A stretch of DNA of 64,000 nucleotides from Mesorhizobium sp. B2-3-4 (GTDB lineage Bacteria > Pseudomonadota > Alphaproteobacteria > Rhizobiales > Rhizobiaceae). The DNA lies in contig NZ_VFVY01000018.1 in the NCBI RefSeq assembly GCF_006442315.1, positions 1 to 64,000 of the forward strand, in the 5' to 3' direction. A program made the translations under genes and the position numbers. Each line of letters begins with the position of its first letter. Positions within the stretch are counted from its first letter, which is position 1. Below are positions 16,773 through 25,350 of this stretch, one piece after another. The notes beneath the pieces were generated by a model. It was not told where the DNA came from and searched no databases. It saw only the letters and a list, made by a program, of their open reading frames with translations.

Positions 16773-17678
16773 ATGCTGCACACGGTTGCCAAGCTGCACT
16801 ATGTGGAGGAGATGTCGCAGGTCGACATAGCGCGGCAGCTCGGCGTCTCCACCGCGACGATTTCACGCCTGCTGCAGCGTGCACGGGCCGAAGGCATCGT
16901 GCGCATCGAGGTCATCGACCTGGCGACGCCCGAGGATATCACCCGGCAATTGGTCGACGGGTTGAAACTGCGCGATGCAGCGGTCGTCGAGACGCCGGTG
17001 GCAGGTGCCCTGACGGCGCTTTCCGCGCCGCTTGGCGCCTTGCTCAGGCAGGCGCAACTGGTCGCCGGCTCCGTGGTCGCCATCGGCTGGGGACGCGCCG
17101 TGCGCGAGGTCATCCGAGCCGGTCTGCCGCGCATGCCCGGCGTGCTGACGGTGGCTGCGACCGGCGGCATGCAGCAGCACGCGGCGCATTTCCAGGTCAA
17201 TGAATTCGTGCGGCTCGCGGCGGAGGAATTCGGTGGTACGCCGCATTTCATCCACGCGCCCTATCTGCCCTCCAGCGAACTGCGCGAGGTGTTCCTGCGC
17301 GATGCGGCTATCCGCGATGCCGTCGCACTGTGGGAGAGGACCGATGTGGCGATTGTCGGCATCGGACTGCCGCACGCCATCAACGCACCCGAGGCAAGTG
17401 CCGCCACGCCAAGCGAGCAGGCGCTGGTTCATGCCGCCGGCGACGTGCTTCGGCACTATTTCGATGCCGATGGTGCGCTGATCGCCTGGGAAGGCGAGGG
17501 CCGCATGATCGCCATGTCGCCGGCGCAGCTTCGCGCCGTGCCGCTTGTGATCGGCGTTGCCGCCTCGCCGGAAAAAGCGAGGGCGATCATCGGCGCCGTC
17601 CGCGCCGGGCTCATCAACACGCTGGTGACCGACACCAAGACGGCGCAGGCGATCCTCGAAACCCTTGATGCAAGATAG
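16773..17678 (+). CDS. SorC/DeoR-type sugar-binding transcriptional regulator
   Basis: A 301-residue regulator with an N-terminal helix-turn-helix (residues 14-40, MSQVDIARQLGVSTATISRLLQRAR) and a large sugar-phosphate-binding domain ending in LINTLVTDTKTAQAILE, typical of the SorC group. ATG at 16773 has no clear ribosome-binding site. An in-frame CTG at 16731 has AAAGGA 8 bases upstream and would add 14 residues, so the true start may be there. Expected effector: a phosphorylated sugar from the adjacent kinase/aldolase pathway. Confidence 0.88.
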   Translation: MLHTVAKLHYVEEMSQVDIARQLGVSTATISRLLQRARAEGIVRIEVIDLATPEDITRQLVDGLKLRDAAVVETPVAGALTALSAPLGALLRQAQLVAGSVVAIGWGRAVREVIRAGLPRMPGVLTVAATGGMQQHAAHFQVNEFVRLAAEEFGGTPHFIHAPYLPSSELREVFLRDAAIRDAVALWERTDVAIVGIGLPHAINAPEASAATPSEQALVHAAGDVLRHYFDADGALIAWEGEGRMIAMSPAQLRAVPLVIGVAASPEKARAIIGAVRAGLINTLVTDTKTAQAILETLDAR

Positions 17679-17706
17679 GGCGCTGAATTTTCGGCACGGA
17701 GCGACG

Positions 17707-18291
17707 ATGAAGCGCCTGGTGGAAGATTGGGTCTATGGCGGCGTGCTCGCCGGCCTTGTTCTGTGCATCGTGGCGATCGGGCTGGCCGCCCGGTTGGAAA
17801 CCGCCGAACTCGCCGTCTTCGTCCTGATCCCGGTCTACATGCTCCACCAGTACGAGGAGCATGCCGGGGACCGGTTCCGGCTTTTTGTCAACAAGATGCT
17901 CGGCGCAGGCGCGCCGCTCCTTACCCGCCTGGATGTCTTTGTGATCAACGTGCCGGGCGTGTGGGGCATCTACGCGTTGGTGTTCACGCTCGCTGTCACG
18001 ATCCAGGCCGGGATCGGGCTGATCGCCGCCTACACCACCTTGATCAACGCCCTGGTTCACATCGGGCAGGCCATCAGGATGCGCAGCTACAATCCGGGAC
18101 TCGTCACTGCGATCATCCTATTCGTTCCCGTGTCGATCTGGTCGATTTGGGCGCTTTCCGGCTCGGGAACGCGCTTTCATGTCCTGGGAGTTGCCGTCGG
18201 GCTGGTCATTCATGGATTGATCATCGCCCACGTCGCCCGACGGCGGCGGATGACCCGATCAGCGTCATCGGAGCTTGTCACGCCGTCCTAG
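17707..18291 (+). CDS. HXXEE domain membrane protein
   Basis: A 194-residue integral membrane protein with about five to six hydrophobic segments. The family motif His47-Gln-Tyr-Glu50-Glu51-His52 lies at the end of the second one, as in the HXXEE family. These charged residues suggest a metal- or proton-linked function, but none is established. ATG at 17707 has GGAGCG upstream. It sits between the regulator and the sugar transporter, but its link with sugar use is not evident. Confidence 0.8.
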   Translation: MKRLVEDWVYGGVLAGLVLCIVAIGLAARLETAELAVFVLIPVYMLHQYEEHAGDRFRLFVNKMLGAGAPLLTRLDVFVINVPGVWGIYALVFTLAVTIQAGIGLIAAYTTLINALVHIGQAIRMRSYNPGLVTAIILFVPVSIWSIWALSGSGTRFHVLGVAVGLVIHGLIIAHVARRRRMTRSASSELVTPS

Positions 18292-18710
18292 CCCCGACCT
18301 CGCTCTCGGGGCGCTGTGCCGTTCGACTGGCGAAATCGGTTGTGTCGCCGAGGAGACGGGGCAATAGTTTCGCCGGGGCTCCGAGGAGCAGTCAGATGGT
18401 GTCTGGGAAAGCGGCATTGCGGCCTCGGAAAAACCGAGTTGCAATTTATTTCTGCAAAGTGTTACAAGTTTATGGGTCCGGCGTGGAGGCATGCCGGACA
18501 CGCTGGTTCTGACCTCGCTGAGGCGAGGAAAGCGACCACGGCCATTGTGCCGGTCGGCTGGACCGGCTGACATATCGACTGCAGGGCGCTTGGGAGGAGC
18601 TGCCCGCGAAGGCAAACAGGCGTTCCGGCCGTCGGCATTCCGCTTGTGAGCGGGTCACGGCCATCCAATGTCACTGCAACGGCAGAACTGCCAACAATGA
18701 GGAGGATGTC
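18292..18710 (+). promoter_or_regulatory. Leader region of the ribose-type ABC operon
   Basis: 419 bases without a gene. A possible promoter is TTGCAA (18439-18444), a 17-base spacer and TTACAA (18462-18467). GTGTTACA, shared with the 16697 palindrome, overlaps the -10 element. A 7-bp inverted repeat (GTCCGGC / GCCGGAC, 18476-18499) follows. The rest, up to the strong GAGGAGG before 18711, shows nothing recognisable. Confidence 0.4.
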
Positions 18711-19688
18711 ATGAAGAAGATCGTTGCCGCGTTCGCGGCGCTTGCCGTCGGCGCTTCGGTGCTGATTGCGCCCGCGCAGGCGCAGGACAAGAAATACACC
18801 ATTGCGCTCATTCCTGGCCTGACCACCGACGGTTTCTACATCACCATGCGCAAGGGCGCCCAGGCGGCGGCCGACGCGCTTGGCGTGAACCTGGTCTTCC
18901 AGGGTGCGCCGGACTTCAACCCGGTCACGCAGGTCCCGGTGCTCGACGCCGTCATCGCCAAGAAGCCGGATGCGATCCTGATCGCGCCGACCGACAAGGT
19001 TCAGTTGGTCGAGCCGCTGCGCAAGGCCAATGATGCCGGCATCCCGGTCATCACCGTCGACACCTTCATCGGCAGCGGCGTCTACCAGACGGGTGCCGGC
19101 GACGCCGATTTCCCGCTTGCCTACATCGCCTCGGACAATGTGCTGGGTGGCGAGATCGCCGCGCGCGCGCTGGCCACGTCCATCGGCGACAAGGGCAAGG
19201 TCTACGTTTCGAACGTCAAGCCGGGCATCTCGACCACCGACCAGCGTGAAGAAGGCTTCAAGAAGGAGATGGCCAAGCATCCAGGCATCACCGTTCTGGA
19301 AACCCAGTTCAACGATGACGACGCCAACAAGGCGGCCTCGCAGCTTCAGGCCGTGTTCGCACGCAACCCCGACCTGGTCGGCGTGTTCGGCGCCAATCTG
19401 TTCTCGGCGCTGGGTGCCGCCAACGGCGTCAAGCAGGCCGGACAGACGGGTACCGTCAAGGTCGTTGCCTTCGATGCTCCGACCAGCATCGTCGACAACA
19501 TCAATACCGGCCTGGTCGATGTGGCGATTGCCCAGCATCCGGCCGAGATCGGCTATTACGGCGTCGTTTCGGCCTATGCCCATCTCACCGGCCATTCGAT
19601 CCCGGTCACCATCGGCACCGGCTTCACGATCATGGACAAGTCCAACATCTCGGATCCGAACATCTCCAAGTACCTCTACTCCGAATAA
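18711..19688 (+). CDS. Periplasmic sugar-binding protein, ribose type
   Basis: A 325-residue type I periplasmic binding protein (RbsB/XylF-like) with a signal peptide cut after Ala24 (APAQA). Segments TIALIPGLTTDGFYITMRKGAQAAA and KKPDAILIAPTDK are typical of the family. GAGGAGG precedes the ATG. It feeds the permease and ATPase that follow, and neighbouring kinase and aldolase genes imply a hexose, pentose or polyol ligand that cannot be named from the sequence. Confidence 0.92.
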   Translation: MKKIVAAFAALAVGASVLIAPAQAQDKKYTIALIPGLTTDGFYITMRKGAQAAADALGVNLVFQGAPDFNPVTQVPVLDAVIAKKPDAILIAPTDKVQLVEPLRKANDAGIPVITVDTFIGSGVYQTGAGDADFPLAYIASDNVLGGEIAARALATSIGDKGKVYVSNVKPGISTTDQREEGFKKEMAKHPGITVLETQFNDDDANKAASQLQAVFARNPDLVGVFGANLFSALGAANGVKQAGQTGTVKVVAFDAPTSIVDNINTGLVDVAIAQHPAEIGYYGVVSAYAHLTGHSIPVTIGTGFTIMDKSNISDPNISKYLYSE

Positions 19689-19702
19689 GTCCAACGCGTT
19701 TA

Positions 19703-19728
19703 CCTCCTCCCGGTCCGCCGGGAGGAGG
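19703..19728 (+). other. Intercistronic stem-loop
   Basis: A perfect 11-bp stem (CCTCCTCCCGG / CCGGGAGGAGG, loop TCCG) lies 15 bases after the binding-protein stop. No T-run follows. It probably stabilises the binding-protein mRNA relative to the permease part. Confidence 0.6.
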
Positions 19729-19788
19729 CCTGCGCCAAGCCCGGCTTGACCGGGGCCTTGTTCGAATGAGCCGCGCCGCGGAGTATTC

Positions 19789-20850
19789 ATGACCTCGACA
19801 TCCCCAGCAAATCCGGCCGAGCAGCATGTCGCGCCTCAGGCAGATCATGGCGACCCGGCCAAGGGCCTGATCGCCCGCATCGCCGAAGGGCGCGCCTGGC
19901 TGTTCCTCGCCGGCCTCCTTGTCTGTTTCGAGATCTGGTCGAGGCTCGCCTTCGGCGCGACCTTCGTGCTCAACCCGTTCAACCTGCAGTCCATCGCGAT
20001 CTTCGCCGTGGCGCCGCTGCTCTTGGCGACAGGGCAGACTTTCGTCATCATTTCAGGCGGCATCGACCTGTCGCTCGGCTTCATCATGGGGCTCGCCGCC
20101 GTCATCGCCGCGCATGCGACCAATATGGCGGGCGCCGCCATTCCGCTGCCGCTGGCCATGCTGGCCGGCATTCTTGCGGCGGTGATCGTCGCCGGCGTGC
20201 CCGGCATCATCAACGGTCTGCTGATCTCGCGCCTCAAAGTGCCGCCCTTCATCGGCACGCTCGGCATGTTCGGCGTGGCGCGGGGCGCCGCCTTCCTGCT
20301 TGCCGGCGGCACCACGGTGCCGGTGCAGAATTCCTGGTTCGCGCTGCTCGGCAACGGCAAGTTCTACGGCATTCCCTATCTGGTGCTCATCACCGCCGTC
20401 TTCGTCATCGTCATGCACTATCTGCTCAGCCAGACGCGGTTCGGTCAGCACAACTACGCCATCGGCGCCAATGTGCAGGCGGCGCGCCGGTCAGGCATCG
20501 ACATCAAGGGCCACATTTTGCGGCTCTATGTGTTGTCGGCGATGTGCGCGGGGCTGGGCGGCGCGCTCTATGCCGCGCGCTTCACCGCCGGCGCGGCGCA
20601 AGCCGGCGAGCCGCTGCTGCTCGACAGCGTCGCGGCCGTCGTCATCGGCGGTGCCAGCCTGTTCGGCGGCTCCGGCACGATCCTGGGCACGGTCGCCGGC
20701 GCGCTGGTGATCGCGGTCATCCAGTACGGGCTGGTCTTCGTCAATGTCGAGCCGTTCTGGCAGTTCATGGCCGTCGGCGTCGTCATCATCATTTCCGTGC
20801 TCATAGACCAGGCGCAGCGCCGGTTCAGTGGAGGCCGCCAGGATGAATAA
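19789..20850 (+). CDS. Sugar ABC transporter permease, RbsC type
   Basis: A 353-residue inner-membrane permease of the BPD_transp_2 family with eight to ten hydrophobic segments. The diagnostic stretch LATGQTFVIISGGIDLSLG lies near residue 80, with GGALYAARFTAG and VIGGASLFGGSGTILGTVAG later. The first 40 residues are polar and cytoplasmic. Its 3' end overlaps the ATPase gene by 8 bases. A single permease probably works as a homodimer. Confidence 0.92.
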   Translation: MTSTSPANPAEQHVAPQADHGDPAKGLIARIAEGRAWLFLAGLLVCFEIWSRLAFGATFVLNPFNLQSIAIFAVAPLLLATGQTFVIISGGIDLSLGFIMGLAAVIAAHATNMAGAAIPLPLAMLAGILAAVIVAGVPGIINGLLISRLKVPPFIGTLGMFGVARGAAFLLAGGTTVPVQNSWFALLGNGKFYGIPYLVLITAVFVIVMHYLLSQTRFGQHNYAIGANVQAARRSGIDIKGHILRLYVLSAMCAGLGGALYAARFTAGAAQAGEPLLLDSVAAVVIGGASLFGGSGTILGTVAGALVIAVIQYGLVFVNVEPFWQFMAVGVVIIISVLIDQAQRRFSGGRQDE

Positions 20851-21598
20851 CACCGACCAGACCACGCCTCTGCTCGAAGTCCGCAACCTGTCCAAGCACT
20901 TCGGCGCCGTGCGCGCGCTCAACGATTTCTCCATGACCGTGCGGCCTGGCGAAGTGGTGGCGCTTGCCGGCGACAATGGCGCGGGCAAGACGACGCTGAT
21001 CAAGGCAATTTCGGGCGTCTTCCAGCCGACGGGCGGAGAAATCCTGCTCAGGGGCCAACCGGTAGCTTTCGCGACACCCCAGGAGGCGCGCGAAAAGGGC
21101 ATCGAGACGATCTACCAGGATCTGGCGCTGGCCGACAATCTGTCGATCGGCGCCAACATCTTCCTTGGCCGCGAACCGATGCGCAAGGCGTTCGGCTTCC
21201 TGCCGGTGCTCGATCGCAAGGCGATGGCCGAGGCGGCTCGGGAAACGATGAAGCGGCTGGACTTCCACGTCAGCCGACTGAACGCCCCGGTCAGCAATTT
21301 CTCCGGCGGCCAACGCCAGGCCGTCGCCATCGGTCGCGCCGTCTATTGGGACGCGCAGATCCTGATCATGGACGAGCCGACCGCGGCACTCGGCGTGCCG
21401 GAGCAGCGCAAGGTGATTTCGCTGATCCACCAGCTCAAGGCGCAAGGACGCGGCGTAATCTTCATCTCGCACAATTTGCAGGACATTTTCGCGGTCTCGG
21501 ACCGCATCGTCGTGCTCAGGCGCGGTGTCCAGGCCGGCGAGCGCAAGATTTCCGAGACCAACCATGATGAGGTCGTCAAGCTGATGGTCGGCGGCTAG
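20843..21598 (+). CDS. Sugar ABC transporter ATPase (single domain)
   Basis: A 251-residue single-domain ATPase. It has Walker A GDNGAGKTT, signature FSGGQRQAVAIGRAVYW, Walker B ILIMDEPTAALGV and switch His in FISHN. Ribose-type importers often use a duplicated ATPase of about 500 residues; this is the half-size form, like FrcA-type transporters of rhizobia. ATG at 20843 has GGAGGCCGCCAGG before it. Its stop codon shares CTAG with the stop of the convergent oligopeptide ATPase gene. Confidence 0.92.
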   Translation: MNNTDQTTPLLEVRNLSKHFGAVRALNDFSMTVRPGEVVALAGDNGAGKTTLIKAISGVFQPTGGEILLRGQPVAFATPQEAREKGIETIYQDLALADNLSIGANIFLGREPMRKAFGFLPVLDRKAMAEAARETMKRLDFHVSRLNAPVSNFSGGQRQAVAIGRAVYWDAQILIMDEPTAALGVPEQRKVISLIHQLKAQGRGVIFISHNLQDIFAVSDRIVVLRRGVQAGERKISETNHDEVVKLMVGG

Positions 21599-22401
21599 CT
21601 CTGGCGAGCCGTTGACGATCCGTCCTGTCGGATGTTCCGATCCAGTCTCGGCGCGGCCGCCACCAGCGCCTTGCCGATGGCCGATCGCGGCGCATCGATG
21701 ACGGCGCGGGCATCGCCGCTTTCGGCGATCCGTCCCGCGTCGAGAAGGACGATGCGGTGGGCGATGGCCCTGACGACGCCGAGATCATGCGAGATGAAGA
21801 GATAAGCGATCTTCTGCTCGCGTTGCAGGTCGAGCAGAAGTTCGAGAATCTGTCCGCGCACCGAGACGTCGAGCGCCGACACCGCTTCATCGAGCACGAT
21901 CAGGGATGGTTTCGTCGCGATGGCGCGCGCGATCGCCACGCGCTGGCGCTGGCCGCCGGAGATTTCGTGGATGGCGCGCTGCGCGAGGGCGGCCGCAAGG
22001 CCGACACGCTCCAGCAATTGCGCGATGCGACGCGGGCGTTCGGTGCGTGGGGCGATGCCGTGGATGCGCAAGGGATCGTCCAGCACGCGCGCCACCGTGG
22101 CGCGTGGGTTGAAGGCGGCGAGCGGATCCTGGAACACCATCTGCAGACGAGCGCGGCGCGTGCGCAGTGCGGTGCCACCCAAGGCCAGGAAATCGTCACC
22201 CTCGAACACGATGCCTCCGCCATCGGGTTCGATCAGCCGCAGCACAAGCCGCGCGACCGTCGATTTTCCGCTGCCGGAGGGGCCTGCCAGCGCCAGCGTT
22301 TCCCCAGGCGCGATGGCGAAGGAGACATCGTCGACGGCAGCAACAGTCTTGCCGCCGCGACTGTAACGTTTGGTGAGATTGGACGCTGTGAGCAGGCTCA
22401 T
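21595..22401 (-). CDS. Oligopeptide-type ABC transporter ATPase, OppF/DppF-like
   Basis: A 268-residue ATPase with Walker A GPSGSGKS (40-47), Q-loop MVFQDPLAAFNPRATV, signature ISGGQRQRVAIARAIA and Walker B LIVLDEAVSALD. The FNPR motif after the Q-loop is typical of Opp/Dpp ATPases. Its start overlaps the OppD-like stop by 4 bases (ATGA). It is the last gene of a five-gene importer operon and converges with the sugar operon. Confidence 0.92.
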   Translation of the reverse strand: MSLLTASNLTKRYSRGGKTVAAVDDVSFAIAPGETLALAGPSGSGKSTVARLVLRLIEPDGGGIVFEGDDFLALGGTALRTRRARLQMVFQDPLAAFNPRATVARVLDDPLRIHGIAPRTERPRRIAQLLERVGLAAALAQRAIHEISGGQRQRVAIARAIATKPSLIVLDEAVSALDVSVRGQILELLLDLQREQKIAYLFISHDLGVVRAIAHRIVLLDAGRIAESGDARAVIDAPRSAIGKALVAAAPRLDRNIRQDGSSTARQS

Positions 22402-23405
22402 GCGCGCCCCCCGCTCCGGTTCAGCAGCGGTTCGGCATCAAGGCCGATATGGGCGTCGAGCAGCGCGCGTGTGTAGGCTTGGGCCGGGGCGTTGATGATC
22501 TGCGCCGTCGCGCCGAGCTCAACCAGTTGACCATGGCGGAAGACGGCGATGCGTTCGGCAAGTTCGGCCGCGAGCGCAATGTCATGGCTGATGAACAGCA
22601 GCGTCATGCCGTCCTCGGCCACCAGCCGCCGGATCAGCGCGACGATCTCGGCCTGCACGATTGTGTCGAGCGCGCTGGTCGCTTCGTCGGCAATGAGCAG
22701 TTTCGGGCCGGCGGCAATCGCGGCGGCAATCGCCACGCGCTGCTTCTGGCCGCCGGAAAGCTGGTGCGGGAAAGCGTGCAGGGCCGAGTCCGGGTCGGGC
22801 AGGCGGACGCGTTCGAGCAGGGTTTTGGCCTTGGCGTAGGCCTGCGACCAGGTGAGGCCGAGATGGGTGCGAGTGACTTCGGCGATCTGCTTGCCGATGG
22901 TCATGACCGGGTCGAGGCTGGCCGAGGGATCCTGGAAGATGAAGCCGATGTCGCTGCCTAGGAGGGGCACTCCATCGCGAAGATGACGAAGTTGGCGCTC
23001 TACGGCGCTCCCCTCTGTCCTGCCGGACATCTCCCCCACTTGGGAGGAGATTGGCAGCGTCGCTGTCGCGTCATCTCCTGCAGCACCGTTGGTAATTGGC
23101 GAAAGCGGAGATGAGGGCGCGATCTCCCCCTTTGAGGGGGAGATGTCCGGCAGGACAGAGAGGTGGGCCTTGGCGCTAGCACTTGCCGGCAACAACCAAT
23201 CGATGTGCCCGCCAATCCGGGCGCCCCTCGGCAACAGCCCAGCAATCGCCAGCGCCAGCGTGCTTTTTCCCGAGCCGCTCTCGCCGATGATGGCCAGCCG
23301 CTCGCCACTGGCAATGTCGAGGCTGAAACTCTTCAGCGCCGCCACTTCGTTGCCGTCGCGGCGGTAGGTCACCGTCAGGTCGCTGATCGACGCCAGGACG
23401 CTCAC
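22398..23405 (-). CDS. OppD/DppD-like ABC ATPase carrying an inserted repeat
   Basis: A 335-residue ATPase with Walker A GESGSGKS (41-48), Q-loop FIFQDPSASLDPV (155-167), signature LSGGQKQRVAIAAAIA and Walker B LLIADEATSALD. Between Walker A and the Q-loop there are about 107 residues, roughly 50 more than usual. The extra piece, residues about 79-132, is the translation of a palindromic repeat inserted without breaking the frame. All catalytic motifs remain, so the protein may still work with a surface loop added. It overlaps both neighbours by ATGA. Confidence 0.88.
   Translation of the reverse strand: MSVLASISDLTVTYRRDGNEVAALKSFSLDIASGERLAIIGESGSGKSTLALAIAGLLPRGARIGGHIDWLLPASASAKAHLSVLPDISPSKGEIAPSSPLSPITNGAAGDDATATLPISSQVGEMSGRTEGSAVERQLRHLRDGVPLLGSDIGFIFQDPSASLDPVMTIGKQIAEVTRTHLGLTWSQAYAKAKTLLERVRLPDPDSALHAFPHQLSGGQKQRVAIAAAIAAGPKLLIADEATSALDTIVQAEIVALIRRLVAEDGMTLLFISHDIALAAELAERIAVFRHGQLVELGATAQIINAPAQAYTRALLDAHIGLDAEPLLNRSGGRA
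23009..23168. repeat. Palindromic repeat element inside the OppD-like gene
   Basis: About 160 bp bounded by a perfect inverted repeat of at least 25 bp (left arm 23013-23037, right arm 23137-23161), each arm containing CTGTCCTGCCGGACATCTCC. The interior is less symmetric. The core GTCCTGCCGGAC is also found in repeats at 25258-25299 and, one arm only, 28529-28705. It resembles rhizobial intergenic mosaic elements, but here lies in coding sequence. Confidence 0.85.
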
Positions 23406-24232
23406 GACAGGCCTCTTTTCACGGCCGTGGTTTCGACGATGCCTTCGCCGGCGAGATAAACGCCGAGCACCGTCAGCACCAGGGCGATGCCCGGGACGAT
23501 CGACAGGAAGGGCGCGGTGCGCAGGACGGTGCGGCCTTCGGCGATCATGCCGCCCCAGGTGACCCTGTTGGGGTCGCCAAGCCCGAGGAAGGAGAGTGCT
23601 GCTTCGGTAAGGATCGCTGCGGCGACGATGACCGACGACAGCGCCAGCACCGGCGGCAAGGCATTGGGTAGCACTTCGCGAAAGGCGATCGCCAGAGGGT
23701 GCATGCCGATGACGCGGGCGCCGGCGACATAGTCGCGTTCGCGGATGGAAAGGACTTCGGCGCGGGCCACGCGTGCCGGGCCGGTCCAGGTGCTGAGCGC
23801 TATCGCTACCACGACGACGCCGAGCGAGGGACCAACCACGCTGACGAAAGCCAGCGCCAGCAGGAACCCCGGCACGGTCTGGAACGCATCGGTGATGCGC
23901 ATCAGCACCTCGTCGATCAGGCCACCGGCGAAACCGGCGAGCGTGCCGATCACCGCACCGACGGCGAGTGCCGCCGCCGCCGCCGCCAGACCGACGGCCA
24001 GCGAGGTGCGGGCGCCATGGAACAGTTCAGCAAGCACGTTGCGGCCGAGCCGGTCGGTGCCAAGCGGCAGCGACCAATCCTGGAAGGGCGGCAGCAGCGC
24101 CGGCCCGGCGATCGATTGCGGGTCGCCGGGAAACAGCAGCGACGCCGACAGCGCCATAGCGAACAGCGCGGCCAGGATCACGACGCCGGCAACCGCTTCC
24201 GGTGTGTGCAGGAAACGACGAAGCCCGCTCAT
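23402..24232 (-). CDS. Oligopeptide-type ABC permease, OppC/DppC-like
   Basis: A 276-residue inner-membrane permease. The N-terminal OppC segment (HTPEAVAGVVILAALFAMALSA) precedes the typical PLGTDRLGRNVLAELFHGARTSL, then the EAA loop (DYVAGARVIGMHPLAIAFREVLPN). ATG at 24232 overlaps the OppB-like stop by ATGA; a long in-frame upstream extension is an artefact because it covers the whole OppB-like gene. It pairs with OppB to form the channel. Confidence 0.92.
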   Translation of the reverse strand: MSGLRRFLHTPEAVAGVVILAALFAMALSASLLFPGDPQSIAGPALLPPFQDWSLPLGTDRLGRNVLAELFHGARTSLAVGLAAAAAALAVGAVIGTLAGFAGGLIDEVLMRITDAFQTVPGFLLALAFVSVVGPSLGVVVVAIALSTWTGPARVARAEVLSIRERDYVAGARVIGMHPLAIAFREVLPNALPPVLALSSVIVAAAILTEAALSFLGLGDPNRVTWGGMIAEGRTVLRTAPFLSIVPGIALVLTVLGVYLAGEGIVETTAVKRGLS

Positions 24233-25215
24233 GCGCGCTCCTCGCTGGCGCCGACGCGCGGGTCGAGGAAGGCATAGGCGATGTCGACGACAAGGTTGAT
24301 GAGGATGACGAGGACGGCGCTGACGAGGATGATGCCAAGCAGCAAGGGCGTGTCGCGCGCGGCCACCGCTTCCTGCGCCAGCCGGCCAAGGCCTGGCACG
24401 GAAAAGACGCTCTCGATGACGACGCTGCCGCCAAGCATCTGCGCCGACTGCAGGCCGAGCATGGTGACTAGCGGCAACAGCGCGTTGCGGGCGACATGGG
24501 CAAGCACGATGCGCCGGCGCGACAAACCCCGGGCGCGAGCAGCGAGGATAAAGTCCTGCCGCCAGGCCTCGGCCATGCCGGCGCGCATCATGCGCAGATA
24601 GAGGGCCAGGTAGATGAAACCGAGGGCGGCAACCGGCAGGGCGAGGTGGACTCCGATGTCGGCGGCGCGGGCGAGGCCGGTCTTGTCCGAGGCCAGAGTT
24701 TCGATGCCGCCGATCGGCAGCCAGCGCAGGTCGACGGCGAAGATGACGATCAGCACCAATCCCAGCCAGAAGCCCGGCACGGCATAGAGCGCCAGCGAGC
24801 CGATCGACAGGAAACGGTCGCGAAAGCTGCCTGGCCTGGCGCCGGCATAGATGCCGAGCGCCGAGCCCAGCCCGAAGGACAGCGCGGTGGCGCTGACCAT
24901 CAGAAGCAGCGTGTTGGGCAGGCGCTCGAGGATGATCTCGCGGATCGGTCGCGAGAAGGTCACGGACTGGCCGAGATCGAGATGCAGCAGCGCCCAGAGA
25001 TAGTTGGCGAGCCGCGTCAGCTCCGACTGGTCGAGGCCCCAGCGATGGCGCAGCAACTCGATCATGCCGGCGTCGCCGCCGGTGGAGACGATATAGGCGT
25101 CGACGGCGTCGCCGGGAGCGGCTTCGAGGAGGAGGAAGGTGCCGACGACCACGATCAGAAGCACGAAGATGCTGCCGACGAGACGACGGCGAATGAGGGT
25201 GAGGGCGCGGGTCAT
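24229..25215 (-). CDS. Oligopeptide-type ABC permease, OppB/DppB-like
   Basis: A 328-residue permease with six predicted membrane segments. It has the usual N-terminus (RRRLVGSIFVLLIVVVGTFLLLEAAPGD), the segment YLWALLHLDLGQS and the EAA loop FILAARARGLSRRRIVLAHVARNALLP. It follows the binding-protein gene after a 135-base gap that holds a palindromic repeat, and is translationally coupled to OppC. Confidence 0.92.
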   Translation of the reverse strand: MTRALTLIRRRLVGSIFVLLIVVVGTFLLLEAAPGDAVDAYIVSTGGDAGMIELLRHRWGLDQSELTRLANYLWALLHLDLGQSVTFSRPIREIILERLPNTLLLMVSATALSFGLGSALGIYAGARPGSFRDRFLSIGSLALYAVPGFWLGLVLIVIFAVDLRWLPIGGIETLASDKTGLARAADIGVHLALPVAALGFIYLALYLRMMRAGMAEAWRQDFILAARARGLSRRRIVLAHVARNALLPLVTMLGLQSAQMLGGSVVIESVFSVPGLGRLAQEAVAARDTPLLLGIILVSAVLVILINLVVDIAYAFLDPRVGASEERA

Positions 25216-25257
25216 GCGGGATTCGGCGAGGCGACGATGCGCGGGTTAAGATCGTGC

Positions 25258-25299
25258 CGAGGCCCCCCTCTCTGTCCTGCCGGACAGAGGGGGGCCTCG
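25258..25299. repeat. Collapsed palindromic repeat in the opp operon
   Basis: A 42-bp near-perfect palindrome whose arms pair over 18 bp around TGCC, with one 2-base bulge in the left arm. It carries the same GTCCTGCCGGAC core as the element in the OppD-like gene but lacks the interior, as if the two ends of a longer element had been joined. Located between the binding-protein and permease genes, it can form a strong mRNA hairpin. Confidence 0.8.
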
Positions 25300-25350
25300 T
25301 AGAACTCAACCCCTACGATTTCTTCGCGAACTTTCATCCGCGTGAATGTG

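Noticed and set aside
15589..21598. A sulfoquinovose (sulfoglycolysis) locus because of the YihT-like aldolase
   Set aside because: No sulfoquinovosidase, isomerase, sulfolactaldehyde reductase or sulfonate exporter is present nearby; the aldolase alone is not enough.
23402..25309. A 635-codon minus-strand frame covering OppC and the OppB region
   Set aside because: The first 359 codons are in a wrong frame through the OppB-like gene; only the last 276 codons, with OppC motifs and an ATGA start, are real.
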